The position numbers were made by a program, and so were the translations under genes. Below are positions 53,785 through 63,266 of a stretch of 64,000 nt of DNA, piece by piece. The notes below the pieces were generated by a model, which worked only from the letters and a program-made list of their open reading frames with translations, had not been told where the DNA came from and made no database searches. The stretch covers positions 3,410,001 through 3,474,000 of the forward strand of contig OZ242179.1 of NCBI GenBank assembly GCA_965205735.1, written 5' to 3'. How positions within the stretch are numbered: the first letter of the stretch is position 1; each line of letters starts with the position of its first letter. The DNA comes from VXNE01 sp965205735 (GTDB lineage: Bacteria > Pseudomonadota > Gammaproteobacteria > Pseudomonadales > Azotimanducaceae).

Positions 53785-55957
53785 GTCGTACTTCCATAAC
53801 CTGCTCGCCGCGCGGGCGTCCAACGACGAGGTCGCCGCCCCCGCAACGATAGAGTCGCTCGCCCAGACGTTATCGCAATACCTCCCGGAAGTCGGGGTTG
53901 ACATGGTCGTGCGGGCGCACGGCTTTGCTCAGGCGGCCCACGCTGGCCAGACCCGCCTTACGGGCCACAGCTACATCACCCACCCTCTGGCCGTCGCCAA
54001 CATCCTTTCTGAAATGCACATGGATGAGCAGTCCATAGCGGCGGCCGTGCTCCACGACGTGCTGGAGGACACCGGTACCACCAAAGCGGCCCTTGTGGCT
54101 GAGTTCGGCGGGGAAGTTGCGCACATCGTTGATGGCGTGAGCAAGTTGGGCAAGATGTTCAAGACCCATGAACAGGCCCAGGCCGAGAACTTTCAGAAGA
54201 TGGCCATCGCGATGGCCAACGACCTGCGGGTAATCCTTGTCAAACTGGCGGACAGACTGCACAACATGCGCACCATCGGTGTCATGCCGCTGGACAAGCG
54301 TCGGCGCATTTCGCGCGAAACCCTCGACTTTTATGCGCCGATCGCAAATCGGCTTGGCATACACAGTCTCTGTACGGAACTGGAGGAACTCGGTTTCGAG
54401 GCGCTGTATCCGCTGCGGGCAGACCGGCTGCGCCGGTCTGTCGACACGGCGCGGCGCACGCGACACAAGGCGTTGATGGACGAGATCACCACGTCCTTCG
54501 AAGCCGCGTTGCGACGCGACGGTCTCGAAGCGCAGGTGCGCGGTCGGGAAAAAACCCTGTATTCCATCTACAAGAAGATGAAAACGCAGCGCAAGCCGTT
54601 TGCGGACATCGTCGATGTGTTCGGTTTCCGCATCATCGTAAGTCAGGTGGATGACTGTTATAGAACCCTCGGGGTGGTACACAATCTGTACAAACCGGTG
54701 GCGGGCCGCTTCAAGGACTACGTGGCCATACCCAAGGCGAATGGCTATCAATCGCTGCACACGACCCTGATCGGGATGCGCGGCGTCGGCATGGAGGTGC
54801 AGATTCGGACCCGGGAGATGGACGCCGTCGCCGACCACGGCATCGCCGGCCACTGGCTGTACAAGTCCGGCGATGCGTCGCTCAAGCACCAGGCCCGAGC
54901 GTCGCGTTGGGTCGACGGCGTTCTGGATCTGCAGCGCCGGGCTGGCGATCCGCAGGAATTCATCGAGAGTCTGAAGACAGACCTGTTCCCGGATGAGGCA
55001 TATGTCTTTACGCCGAAAGGCGACATTTTCGAACTTCCGAGGGGTGCGTGTCCGGTGGACTTCGCCTACGCCGTCCATACGGATATCGGCAACCACTGCG
55101 TTGCATGCCGCGTGGATCGGACGCTGGCGCCGCTGTCACAGCAACTCGAAAGTGGCCAGACGGTCAATATCATCACTTCCCCGGATGCGCGGCCGAGTCC
55201 GGCGTGGCTCACCTTTGCCGTGTCGGGACGCGCGCGTTCGGCGATTCGTCAGGCGTTGAAGGCCCAACACCGTTCCGAATCCATAGCGCTGGGACGACGG
55301 CTTCTGAACCGTTCGCTGGAAAACGCGGACGCGTCCATCAAGGACTTCGACTTCCGGCGGCTGCGAAAGGTGTTTCGCGAGTTCGGCGTACGCAAGCTGG
55401 ACGAGGTATTGGCCGGCATAGGTACGGGCAACCTGATGGCTTACGCCGTCGCCCAGCGCCTGCTGTCGGCGGACAACCCCGACTACGAAGCGGTAGACAT
55501 CGACAAGGGTGGGCCCGTCGCAATCCGGGGCGGGGAAGGGCTTGTCATCTCCTGCGGCCGCTGCTGCGGACCCGTACCGGGCGATGCCGTTATCGGTCAC
55601 GTCACGCCGGAGCGGGGATTGGTGGTGCATATGGACACATGCAAGAACATGGAAGCCGTGCGGCGGCGGACGCCGAACCAGATCATTCCCGTGCGCTGGA
55701 CCGATTCGATCACTGGCGATTTCGAAACCATGCTGATGCTGACGGTGAACCGGCGCAAGGGCGTGCTCGCGGAGATCGCCGCATCGGTCAACCAGACAAA
55801 CGCGGGTATCAGCAACATCAAGGTCGACGAGCGTAATGCCGAGTTGTCCAGCGTCACCGTAGATCTCTCGGTGTTAAATCGTGACCACCTGGACCGTGTT
55901 CGGCAGAGGCTGCTGGCGATTCCGGCGGTCCAGAGCGTACGTCGGATAGTCGGCTGA
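53765..55957 (+). CDS. spoT: Bifunctional (p)ppGpp synthetase/hydrolase SpoT
   Basis: The 730-residue protein makes and degrades the alarmone ppGpp. The hydrolase domain is intact (HSYITHPLAVANILSEMHMD, AAVLHDVLEDTGT with the HDxxED motif). The synthetase domain is intact (FGFRIIVSQVDDCYRTLGVV, GRFKDYVAIPKANGYQSLHT, GVGMEVQIRTREMD). TGS (YVFTPKGDIFELPRGACPVD) and a C-terminal ACT domain (LMLTVNRRKGVLAEIAASVN) follow. Start is ATG 53765 (MRATTFESYF), overlapping rpoZ and preceded by AGGAG; an ATG at 53762 is adjacent. Confidence 0.95.
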   Translation: MRATTFESYFHNLLAARASNDEVAAPATIESLAQTLSQYLPEVGVDMVVRAHGFAQAAHAGQTRLTGHSYITHPLAVANILSEMHMDEQSIAAAVLHDVLEDTGTTKAALVAEFGGEVAHIVDGVSKLGKMFKTHEQAQAENFQKMAIAMANDLRVILVKLADRLHNMRTIGVMPLDKRRRISRETLDFYAPIANRLGIHSLCTELEELGFEALYPLRADRLRRSVDTARRTRHKALMDEITTSFEAALRRDGLEAQVRGREKTLYSIYKKMKTQRKPFADIVDVFGFRIIVSQVDDCYRTLGVVHNLYKPVAGRFKDYVAIPKANGYQSLHTTLIGMRGVGMEVQIRTREMDAVADHGIAGHWLYKSGDASLKHQARASRWVDGVLDLQRRAGDPQEFIESLKTDLFPDEAYVFTPKGDIFELPRGACPVDFAYAVHTDIGNHCVACRVDRTLAPLSQQLESGQTVNIITSPDARPSPAWLTFAVSGRARSAIRQALKAQHRSESIALGRRLLNRSLENADASIKDFDFRRLRKVFREFGVRKLDEVLAGIGTGNLMAYAVAQRLLSADNPDYEAVDIDKGGPVAIRGGEGLVISCGRCCGPVPGDAVIGHVTPERGLVVHMDTCKNMEAVRRRTPNQIIPVRWTDSITGDFETMLMLTVNRRKGVLAEIAASVNQTNAGISNIKVDERNAELSSVTVDLSVLNRDHLDRVRQRLLAIPAVQSVRRIVG

Positions 55958-56286
55958 GCGGTGCCCGGTCGCTGACGCTCCCCCGGGGCGTTGTTACATG
56001 GAAGCCTTTAGCCCGCTGGATTACAGTGCGCCCGTGACGCCCAGGGAACTCCGACGTTGCAAGTCCTCCAGCGGTGGTGGCAGTGTTATTCCATGCAAGT
56101 GCCCCACAGCCGGCGCCTTCGGCTTCGCCTGTGGCCCGGCCCCGCTCGTCGACCATGGAAGTTTGTTCGCGCAGAAAGGCAGCGAATCAGCAGTGAAATG
56201 TGTGCCTTCGGCATCGGCGGCGGACCAACCCGGAAATTCACCCTGCGTTCGCGCTCCGCCTCGACTGTGCGAGGGATAGCTCGCGA
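55958..56286. other. 329-base spoT-recG gap holding a hairpin repeat
   Basis: No gene is recognised; trmH, sometimes found here, is absent. The middle holds the repeat described at 56090-56165. The remaining sequence shows nothing I can name. Confidence 0.6.
56090..56165 (-). repeat. Hairpin repeat shared with the insertion in ubiH
   Basis: Reverse complemented, this segment reads TTCCATGGTCGACGAGCGGG, CCGGGCC, an 8-base joint, AGCCGAAGGCGCCGGCTGTG and GGGCACTTGC. Both outer blocks match 24130-24241 essentially base for base. There the joint is replaced by a copy of the 40-nt palindrome. CCACAG and CTGTGG within it can pair. Confidence 0.82.
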
Positions 56287-58308
56287 ATGAAGGCGGGCGA
56301 CCCGGTAACTGTCCTGCACCGCGTTGGACCGGCCGCCGCAAGGAATCTCTCGCGGCTCGGGATCGTCTCCATCGGGGACCTGCTTCTGCATCTGCCGATG
56401 CGGTACGAGGACCGAACCCGCCACGTCCCCTTGAGGGAAGTGGAAATCGGTCAGTCGTGTCTCGTCGCGGGCGAGCTCGTCAGATCTGACTTGGCCTACG
56501 GCCGCCGAAGAAGCCTGACAGCGACCATCGCGGACGGCGCCGGATTCCTGACCATGCGGCTGTTTCACTTCTCGCGTCAACAATTGGAAGCTCTAAGACC
56601 GGGTGTCTGGTTGCGATGTTTCGGCGAGGTGCGCGCGGGGCCGGCGGGCAGGGAAATGGTGCATCCGGAGTATCGGGTATTGCCCTCGAGGCCGGACCCG
56701 CCGGACCCGGCCCTGACGCCCGTGTATCCGGCTACCGAAGGTTTCGCCAGCGCGCGCATCCGGGCGTGTGTCGAACAGGTGTTGGACGCCAATGTGACCT
56801 TGAGCGGGAGCGTGCTGGCCGACGAACCGATTTCCTCCCTCGACGACGCCGTCCTGTTTCTGCACCGTCCGCCGGCGGATGCGTCCAGCGACGCGTTGGA
56901 CGCCGCTCGGGCGCGGATCGCCAAGGACGAATTGCTGGCGCACCACCTGTTGATGCGGGAGCGTCAGAAACTGCGCGCGCGCCAGAGCACGAAACCGCTG
57001 CCAAAGGCACAGGGCCTCGGGCGCGAGTTGTTGCGAAACCTGGACTTCCGCCTGACAGGCGCGCAACGCCGCGTCGTGGCCGAGGTCCTGAATGATCTCG
57101 ACAGCCCGGCGCCGATGATTCGTTTGTTGCAGGGTGATGTTGGCTCCGGCAAGACTGTGGTGGCGGCGTTCGCGGCAATCCGGGCGGCCGAACATGGCTG
57201 CCAGACCGCCATCATGGCGCCGACAGAGATTCTGGCGGAACAACACTACGAGACGCTGTCCGGGTGGCTGTCGCCCCTCGGCATCGATGTGGGGCTGATC
57301 ACAGGCCGTCTCGCTGCCAGGGAACGTCGCGCGCGCCTCTCTGCAATCGCGCGCGGCGAGATGTTGGTGGTCGCTGGCACGCATGCGCTGTTCCAGTCCA
57401 CCGTCGAGTTCGCGTCACTCGCGCTAACCATCATCGACGAGCAGCATCGTTTCGGGGTGCATCAGCGCATGCTGCTCCGTCACAAGGGAGATCTTCCCCA
57501 TCAACTGGTGATGACGGCGACGCCCATTCCCCGGACGTTGACGATGGCGCTCTATGCGGACATGGATGTATCGGTGATCGACGAGTTGCCGCCCGGACGT
57601 CCTCCGGTCGTCACCAGTGCCGTGGCGAGTTCCCGCCGACCGGAAGTGATCGAGCGCGTCGTATCCGCCTGTCGGGCCGGCCGCCAGGCGTACTGGATCT
57701 GTACCCTGATCGAAGCTTCCGACGCGCTCGATTCGCAAGCGGCCGAAAGCGTTGCGGCGGCATTGCGCAACGTCGCGCCCAACTTGCGTATCGGGTTGGT
57801 TCACGGTCGGCTGTCGGTCACGGAGAGGGCGCAAGCCATGGCTGGATTCAAGAACGGCGAGATCGACGTGCTCGTTGCCACGACGGTGGTTGAGGTCGGC
57901 GTCGACGTGCCCAACGCGTCGCTGATGGTCATCGATAATCCGGAACGGCTCGGGCTCGCGCAGTTGCACCAGCTTCGCGGCCGCATCGGCAGGGGGCGGC
58001 GGCGCAGCTACTGCATCCTGCTGTTCGAACCGCCGTTGTCGGATGTTGCCAAGGCGCGCCTTGGCGTCATGCGGGAAACCGGCGATGGTTTCGTCATTGC
58101 CGAGAAAGACCTCGAACTACGCGGACCGGGAGACATCCTCGGCACGCGGCAAACCGGAACGCAGACATTCCACGTCGCGGACCTCGCCCGGGACGCCGCA
58201 CTGATCCCGGCAGTCGTCGAACTGGGCGCCCGCATGGACGCTCGAGATCGACGCACCGTTATCGATACCTGGAGCCCGTTTTTTGACGACAGTTATATGG
58301 AGGTCTAA
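56287..58308 (+). CDS. recG: ATP-dependent DNA helicase RecG
   Basis: The 673-residue helicase remodels stalled forks and Holliday junctions. The N-terminal wedge/OB domain is present (LGIVSIGDLLLHLPMRYEDR). Helicase motifs are LLQGDVGSGKTVVAAFAAIR (I), IMAPTEILAEQHY (Ia), IIDEQHRFGVHQRMLL (II, DEQH), VMTATPIPRTLTMALY (III), IDVLVATTVVEVGVDVPNAS (V) and HQLRGRIGRGRRRSYC (VI). Start is ATG 56287 (MKAGDPVTVLHRVGP). rpoZ-spoT-recG is a conserved gammaproteobacterial order. It is convergent with a crotonase gene. Confidence 0.95.
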   Translation: MKAGDPVTVLHRVGPAAARNLSRLGIVSIGDLLLHLPMRYEDRTRHVPLREVEIGQSCLVAGELVRSDLAYGRRRSLTATIADGAGFLTMRLFHFSRQQLEALRPGVWLRCFGEVRAGPAGREMVHPEYRVLPSRPDPPDPALTPVYPATEGFASARIRACVEQVLDANVTLSGSVLADEPISSLDDAVLFLHRPPADASSDALDAARARIAKDELLAHHLLMRERQKLRARQSTKPLPKAQGLGRELLRNLDFRLTGAQRRVVAEVLNDLDSPAPMIRLLQGDVGSGKTVVAAFAAIRAAEHGCQTAIMAPTEILAEQHYETLSGWLSPLGIDVGLITGRLAARERRARLSAIARGEMLVVAGTHALFQSTVEFASLALTIIDEQHRFGVHQRMLLRHKGDLPHQLVMTATPIPRTLTMALYADMDVSVIDELPPGRPPVVTSAVASSRRPEVIERVVSACRAGRQAYWICTLIEASDALDSQAAESVAAALRNVAPNLRIGLVHGRLSVTERAQAMAGFKNGEIDVLVATTVVEVGVDVPNASLMVIDNPERLGLAQLHQLRGRIGRGRRRSYCILLFEPPLSDVAKARLGVMRETGDGFVIAEKDLELRGPGDILGTRQTGTQTFHVADLARDAALIPAVVELGARMDARDRRTVIDTWSPFFDDSYMEV

Positions 58309-58329
58309 CGATTTAGAACGGGCGTGAAC

Positions 58330-59121
58330 TTAACGTCCGACGAAGTTCCCTGGCCGACGTTCGGCCACTGCCCGGACGCCTTCCTTGTGGTCTTCCGTGG
58401 CTTGCAGCCGCGCCTGTTCGAGGTTCTCCCAGTCGGTAGCTGCCTTGACTTCCTCCGCCAGTCCCTGGCGCATCGTCGCTCGCACCGATTGCACGGCCAG
58501 TGGCGCGTTCTCCGCAATCTCCTTGGCCAAGCGAACAGCTTCGGCGCGAAGATTGTCCCGGTCGGTGAGGATGTCCGCCAAGCCCCAGGCGTAGGCGGTC
58601 TCGCCGTCGATACGACGGCCGGTCAGGAACAACAGGTTGGCCTTCTGTTGGCCGATGACCTTCGGCAGGGTATGCGTGAGACCGAAGCCCGGGTGAAAGC
58701 CGAGCTTGACGAAGTTCGACGTGAAGCGCGCCTCGGGGCATGCGACGCGAAAATCCGCCATCACGGAGAGCCCGAAGCCGCCACCTACCGCGGCACCCTG
58801 AACCGCGGCGATAATGGGCTTCTTGCAGGAGAACAGGCGCACGGCGGCGGCGTACAAGGGATTGACGCCGCCGGTGAAACGAACCGGGCGGGCGGCGTTG
58901 CGCGCCGGGTCGCCGAAATTCGCGCCGGCGCAGAAATGTTTGCCCTCGGCGCATAGCACATAGGCGCGCATGTTCACGTCGGCGTCGAGCGTTTCGAGCG
59001 CGTCCGCCATATCGTTGATGAGATTGACGTCGAAGAAATTGTTCGGGGGCCGCCGAATCTCGAGTAGTGCGATGTTTCCATCGCGTTCGACTTCTATGTC
59101 GCCGTACTTCACTTTTGGCAT
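58330..59121 (-). CDS. Crotonase / enoyl-CoA hydratase family protein
   Basis: The 263-residue protein has the crotonase oxyanion-hole segments HFCAGANFGDP and VQGAAVGGGFGLSVMADFRV, with RPPNNFFDVNLINDMADALE in the N-terminal strand region and KLGFHPGFGLTHTLPKVIGQ in the active-site loop. The protein probably hydrates or isomerises an enoyl-CoA. It is unrelated in position to the crotonase at 32.3 kb and stands alone on the minus strand between recG and an AAA ATPase gene. Confidence 0.9.
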   Translation of the reverse strand: MPKVKYGDIEVERDGNIALLEIRRPPNNFFDVNLINDMADALETLDADVNMRAYVLCAEGKHFCAGANFGDPARNAARPVRFTGGVNPLYAAAVRLFSCKKPIIAAVQGAAVGGGFGLSVMADFRVACPEARFTSNFVKLGFHPGFGLTHTLPKVIGQQKANLLFLTGRRIDGETAYAWGLADILTDRDNLRAEAVRLAKEIAENAPLAVQSVRATMRQGLAEEVKAATDWENLEQARLQATEDHKEGVRAVAERRPGNFVGR

Positions 59122-59173
59122 CTCCGTCTGTTTCGCACCCCGCGCGCGAACTGATCATCATATGATAGATGCC

Positions 59174-60415
59174 ATGAGCGGCCGCCTGATAACCCGTGTC
59201 GTCCTGCGCAACTACAAGAGCATCGCCGCGTGCGACGTTGCGCCCGCACAGCTTTCGTTCCTCGTCGGGCCGAACGGAGCGGGAAAGAGCAACTTTCTCG
59301 ACGCGCTTCGTTTCGTCTCGGATTCGCTTGAGTTTTCCATTCAGCACGCGTTGCGCGACCGGGGGGGCATCAACGAGGTTCGCCGACGATCCGGAGGCCA
59401 TCCGACGCACTTTGCGATTCGCGTCGATTTCGACCTCGGCGAGTCCTCTGGAAACTACGGCTTCCTCATTGGCGCCAAACCAGGCGAAGGTTATATCGTC
59501 GAGCGTGAAGAATGCCTTGTGAAAGAACGTGATGAGCGTCTTCATTTCTATTCCACAAGGCAAGGCCGCGTCGTCCGCAGTACGATCTCGTCGCCGCCGG
59601 CAGCGGCGCTGGATCGCCTCTATCTGGTCAACGTCTCGGGCTTCGTCGCCTTCCGTCGGGTGTACGACGCGTTGTCCGAAATGGGCTTCTACAATTTGCG
59701 CCCTGACGAGATGCGCGCCCTGCAGCCGCCAGACGGGGGCCAACTGATGCGGCGCGACGGCGGCAACATCGCTGGCGTCGTGGCGGCGTTGGCGTCGGGC
59801 AGGCCGGAACTGAAACGGCGGATCGATAGCTACCTGGCAAAGATGGTGCCGGGGATCGATGGTGTTGATCGGCGAATCGTTGGTCCCCGCGAAGCGCTTG
59901 AGTTCCGTCGAACGGTGCGCGGGGCAAAGCATTCCTGGCGTTTTTCGTCGAACAACGTGTCCGACGGCACGCTACGGGCGCTCGGCGCGCTGGTGGCCGC
60001 GTTCCAGGCGCCGGGCGAACCGGGACGACGACTGGTCGGTATCGAAGAGCCGGAAGTTGCCCTGCATCCGTTGGCGGCGGGGGTGCTGGTCGACGCCCTG
60101 AGGGAAGCCGCAAAAACGACGCAGGTCCTCGTGACCAGCCACAGCGTCGAAATGCTCAACAATCCGGACATTGCGGACCCATCCATTCTCGCTGTGCGAT
60201 CGGAGCAGGGAGAGAGCCGCATAGGCCCGCTGGACCACATGGGTCGTTCGGCGCTCCAAGGTCGCCTTTATACCGTCGGCGAACTGTTGCGCATGGATCA
60301 ACTCAGTCCCGATCCGGATCGGTCCAACCTGAATCCGCAGCAACTCGATATATTCGACCAGGGTAGCCAGCGACCGGAGCGTCCGGCCCGCGACAACACC
60401 ACCGAGCCCCTGTAG
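59174..60415 (+). CDS. AAA family ATPase (RecF/OLD-like, COG4637 type)
   Basis: The 413-residue ATPase starts at ATG 59174 (MSGRLITRVVLRNYKSIAAC); ATG 59162 would add four residues. The Walker A motif is LVGPNGAGKSNFLDALRFVS, the ABC-like signature region SSNNVSDGTLRALGALVAAF, the Walker B VGIEEPEVALHPLAAGVL, and the H-loop QVLVTSHSVEMLNN. The family is of the SMC/RecF/OLD type and often partners with a small DUF4276 protein or a nuclease in putative defence or repair modules; neither is adjacent here. No TOPRIM domain is seen. Confidence 0.85.
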   Translation: MSGRLITRVVLRNYKSIAACDVAPAQLSFLVGPNGAGKSNFLDALRFVSDSLEFSIQHALRDRGGINEVRRRSGGHPTHFAIRVDFDLGESSGNYGFLIGAKPGEGYIVEREECLVKERDERLHFYSTRQGRVVRSTISSPPAAALDRLYLVNVSGFVAFRRVYDALSEMGFYNLRPDEMRALQPPDGGQLMRRDGGNIAGVVAALASGRPELKRRIDSYLAKMVPGIDGVDRRIVGPREALEFRRTVRGAKHSWRFSSNNVSDGTLRALGALVAAFQAPGEPGRRLVGIEEPEVALHPLAAGVLVDALREAAKTTQVLVTSHSVEMLNNPDIADPSILAVRSEQGESRIGPLDHMGRSALQGRLYTVGELLRMDQLSPDPDRSNLNPQQLDIFDQGSQRPERPARDNTTEPL

Positions 60416-60506
60416 CGCCCGCTCGGCGTCGGATCGAGAAAATGGGGACAATTCTGCGTCGTGTTTCGACCTCTTTTTTCTTTCGCATTGCGGTACGCTC
60501 TTTTGA

Positions 60507-63254
60507 ATGTTTGCGACTAACGAATCGTCCGCCCTGACTGCAGAGCGCGGCTCTTACCCTACGGGTGCGCCGTGGCTACTGACCGCCAGAGTGACGATTC
60601 CGGAGCGGGTCGACGGGTACCTGCGCCGGCCGCAACTGCTCAGCCGATGCCAACCGCTCAACAGGCGGCTCACTGTGTTTCATGCGCCGTGCGGGTTCGG
60701 CAAGACTACCTTGCTCACTGATATCTGTCGGCGCGAAAGGGCGCGCGGCGTACTCACGGCCTGGCTCAGGCTGGACGGAGCGGATACCTTCGACATCTCG
60801 GCCGCGTACATCGGGTACGCCCTGGAACGCGCGGGACTGGACGTTGCCGTGCTACGTTCCCGGGCGCGCAGCGCCTCGGAAACAAGTGATCGACCGGAAC
60901 ATGCGGTGCGCGATTGGATGGGCTTGCTGATGCGGGCGATCGAGAACTATCGCATGCCGTGCCTGTTCGCACTCGACGAAGTTGAGCGTCTCGCCGCCGC
61001 CGAACAGATCCGGCTGATCGACTTCCTGCTGCGCCGCGCGCCGCGCAACCTCCACTTCGCAATGACCATGCGCAACAGTCCGCCGGGGCTGGACCTCGCT
61101 ACCGCAATCCTTGACCAGCGTGGCGACATCCTGCGCGCGGACGATTTGCGTTTTTCGAAACCGGAGATCGCGCTGTTCTACGGTGGCCGGCTGTCGCGGC
61201 GCGAACTTGCCGAAGTGACGGAACGTACGGAAGGGTGGCCAGCGGCCCTGCGCGTCCATCGCAACACGAGGACCGGCGTTGTGGTGTCGGGAAATGGGCG
61301 GCAGGGGCATACTTCTGGGCGTCTTCGCGGCTACCGAAAGATCGCCTCAGACTTTGTCGCCACCCGTCTGCTGCGGGATCTAAAGGACGAGGGGCGCGAC
61401 TATCTGCTCGACGTCTCCCTGTTCGACTCCATTGACCTGTCGGTGATGAACGAGGTGCTGCCCGAGACGCATTCGAAGTCTGGAGCGCATGTCCTTTCAA
61501 TGTTCGAGGGATTGGTACGGCCTGTCGATGCGTCGGCGCGGGTGTTGCGCCTGAATCCGCTTGTCAGGGAGTACTGCGCCGCACGGCGATTGCAGGAGGC
61601 CCCGGTGCGTTTTCGAATGCTTCACGGCCGAATCGCAGCCGCGATGGCGCGACGCGGGCGCTTGAATTCCGCACTGCGCCACGCCGCCGACAGTGGTGAC
61701 AGCGCGATGGTCGGCGGCATTCTGGAAAATGCCGGTGGAGTGTGGCTACTGCCCAAAAAAGGCATGGCACAGTTCTTTTCGGCGGACCGTTTTCTGACAT
61801 CGGAAGTGCGTGCCGCATTCCCGCGACTCGCGCTCATGCGGTGTGTCGCCTTGTTCCTGAGTTCGAATGTGCAGCACGCGCTTTCGTTGTATGAACGTGT
61901 GGGTAAGGAGACCGACGACTTCTGTCGCGATCGGGACGGAGGCGATGATCGCGCGCTGCGAAGTGACAGCGTTTTCGTTCGAGCGGTGTTGGCCAGCTTC
62001 ACCGGCCAGCCGTTCAGCCGGCGAGTCGTGAAGAGGATGTTGGCCGACGCGAGCGAACTGGCGGCGGACGAGAAGGTCGATCCGCTTGTTCGCGGTGGTC
62101 TGCTCGCGATTCTCTCGGTGTGTGACTACCAGCGCGCGAGGTTTGAGTCCAGTCAGCTTATGGGGACCAGGGCGAAGCAGTGTTTCGCCCTGGCGGACAC
62201 CGGCTACGGCACCGGATTTGTCGATTTCCAGCATGCTCTCGTTGCCATGGCCGAGGGCCGCGTTCGTGAAGCCATGGTTGGCTTGACGCGTGTCATGCCG
62301 ACGGCAATTTCGGAAGTTTTCATCGCGGAACTCAAGCTTGAAAGTAACAGGTTGAAGTCTTCGGGACGCCGGTTGCGAAATCTCCACGCGCAGCTTCGCA
62401 GCATTGGGGGGTGGTTCGATGTCCATGCCGCCGCCCTGGGCGTTGTCGCGGAGCTGGCGTTCGAGAAGAGCGGGACCGAAGGCGCATTGCAGATCGTGGA
62501 GGAGTCGCTGGACCATGCCGCCACGGAAGATTTTCCGGGCCTGGTGCGGTACCTGTCGGCTCTGCGCGTTTCGTACCTTGTCGCCGATGGACGCGATGCG
62601 CAGGCGAGCGCAGCCTGGCAAGAGGCACGGTTGCCTGATGACGACTCTGAGTTGCTCGACCTGGATGCGCAAACCTGGCGAGAGATGGAATCGCTTTGCT
62701 GCGCGCGGATTCGACTGCTCGCGGCGCGGAGGGAATTTGAGGCTGCGCGCCGTCTGGCGGAAAAGTTGCGAGAAGCGACGCGCGAGCGGGGATTGATGCG
62801 AACGCTGATGCGTTGTATCGCGCTATGGATGAGTGTGGAGTACCGTGCCGGAAACATGAATGCTGCCGCGTCACGGCTGCTTGAGTTTCTCCGCTTGGTG
62901 CGCACCGCGGACTATCCGAGGCCGCTGGTGCGCGAACGGGAAATAGGTACTGCAGTGCTTCGGCGCGTCCTGCGTACGGCACTCAAGCCCGAGCTTCGAG
63001 CAACTGCCGAGTCCATGCTTGGGCAATTGGGTGCGGTGGATACTCCTTCGCACCAACGCCCCATGTACACCGCGCGTGAAATAGAGGTGCTGGAGCGCGT
63101 GGAACAAGGTCTGCGGGACAAGCAGATCGCCCGCTATCTCGGCCTCACCGAACACGGCGTGCGGTACCATCTCAAGAACATATTTCGCAAGATGGGCGCC
63201 ACTAGCCGAATGGATGCGGTACGGCGCGCCCGGGTTTTGGGTCTTATTCCGTAA
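60507..63254 (+). CDS. MalT-like LuxR family transcriptional regulator (STAND ATPase)
   Basis: The 915-residue regulator has an N-terminal NTPase domain (FHAPCGFGKTTLLTDICRRE as Walker A, CLFALDEVERLAA as Walker B), a winged-helix segment, a long helical-repeat sensor region (residues ~350-830), and a C-terminal LuxR helix-turn-helix (YTAREIEVLERVEQGLRDKQ, IARYLGLTEHGVRYHLKNIF, RKMGATSRMDAVRRAR). MalT-type STAND proteins oligomerise on ligand and ATP binding to activate transcription. The ligand and targets are unknown. A close paralogue starts 12 bases downstream. Confidence 0.9.
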   Translation: MFATNESSALTAERGSYPTGAPWLLTARVTIPERVDGYLRRPQLLSRCQPLNRRLTVFHAPCGFGKTTLLTDICRRERARGVLTAWLRLDGADTFDISAAYIGYALERAGLDVAVLRSRARSASETSDRPEHAVRDWMGLLMRAIENYRMPCLFALDEVERLAAAEQIRLIDFLLRRAPRNLHFAMTMRNSPPGLDLATAILDQRGDILRADDLRFSKPEIALFYGGRLSRRELAEVTERTEGWPAALRVHRNTRTGVVVSGNGRQGHTSGRLRGYRKIASDFVATRLLRDLKDEGRDYLLDVSLFDSIDLSVMNEVLPETHSKSGAHVLSMFEGLVRPVDASARVLRLNPLVREYCAARRLQEAPVRFRMLHGRIAAAMARRGRLNSALRHAADSGDSAMVGGILENAGGVWLLPKKGMAQFFSADRFLTSEVRAAFPRLALMRCVALFLSSNVQHALSLYERVGKETDDFCRDRDGGDDRALRSDSVFVRAVLASFTGQPFSRRVVKRMLADASELAADEKVDPLVRGGLLAILSVCDYQRARFESSQLMGTRAKQCFALADTGYGTGFVDFQHALVAMAEGRVREAMVGLTRVMPTAISEVFIAELKLESNRLKSSGRRLRNLHAQLRSIGGWFDVHAAALGVVAELAFEKSGTEGALQIVEESLDHAATEDFPGLVRYLSALRVSYLVADGRDAQASAAWQEARLPDDDSELLDLDAQTWREMESLCCARIRLLAARREFEAARRLAEKLREATRERGLMRTLMRCIALWMSVEYRAGNMNAAASRLLEFLRLVRTADYPRPLVREREIGTAVLRRVLRTALKPELRATAESMLGQLGAVDTPSHQRPMYTAREIEVLERVEQGLRDKQIARYLGLTEHGVRYHLKNIFRKMGATSRMDAVRRARVLGLIP

Positions 63255-63266
63255 GACGCTGGAACC

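Noticed and set aside
53870..55096. 408-codon minus-strand open frame
   Set aside because: Antisense of spoT, whose domains are complete; no independent support.
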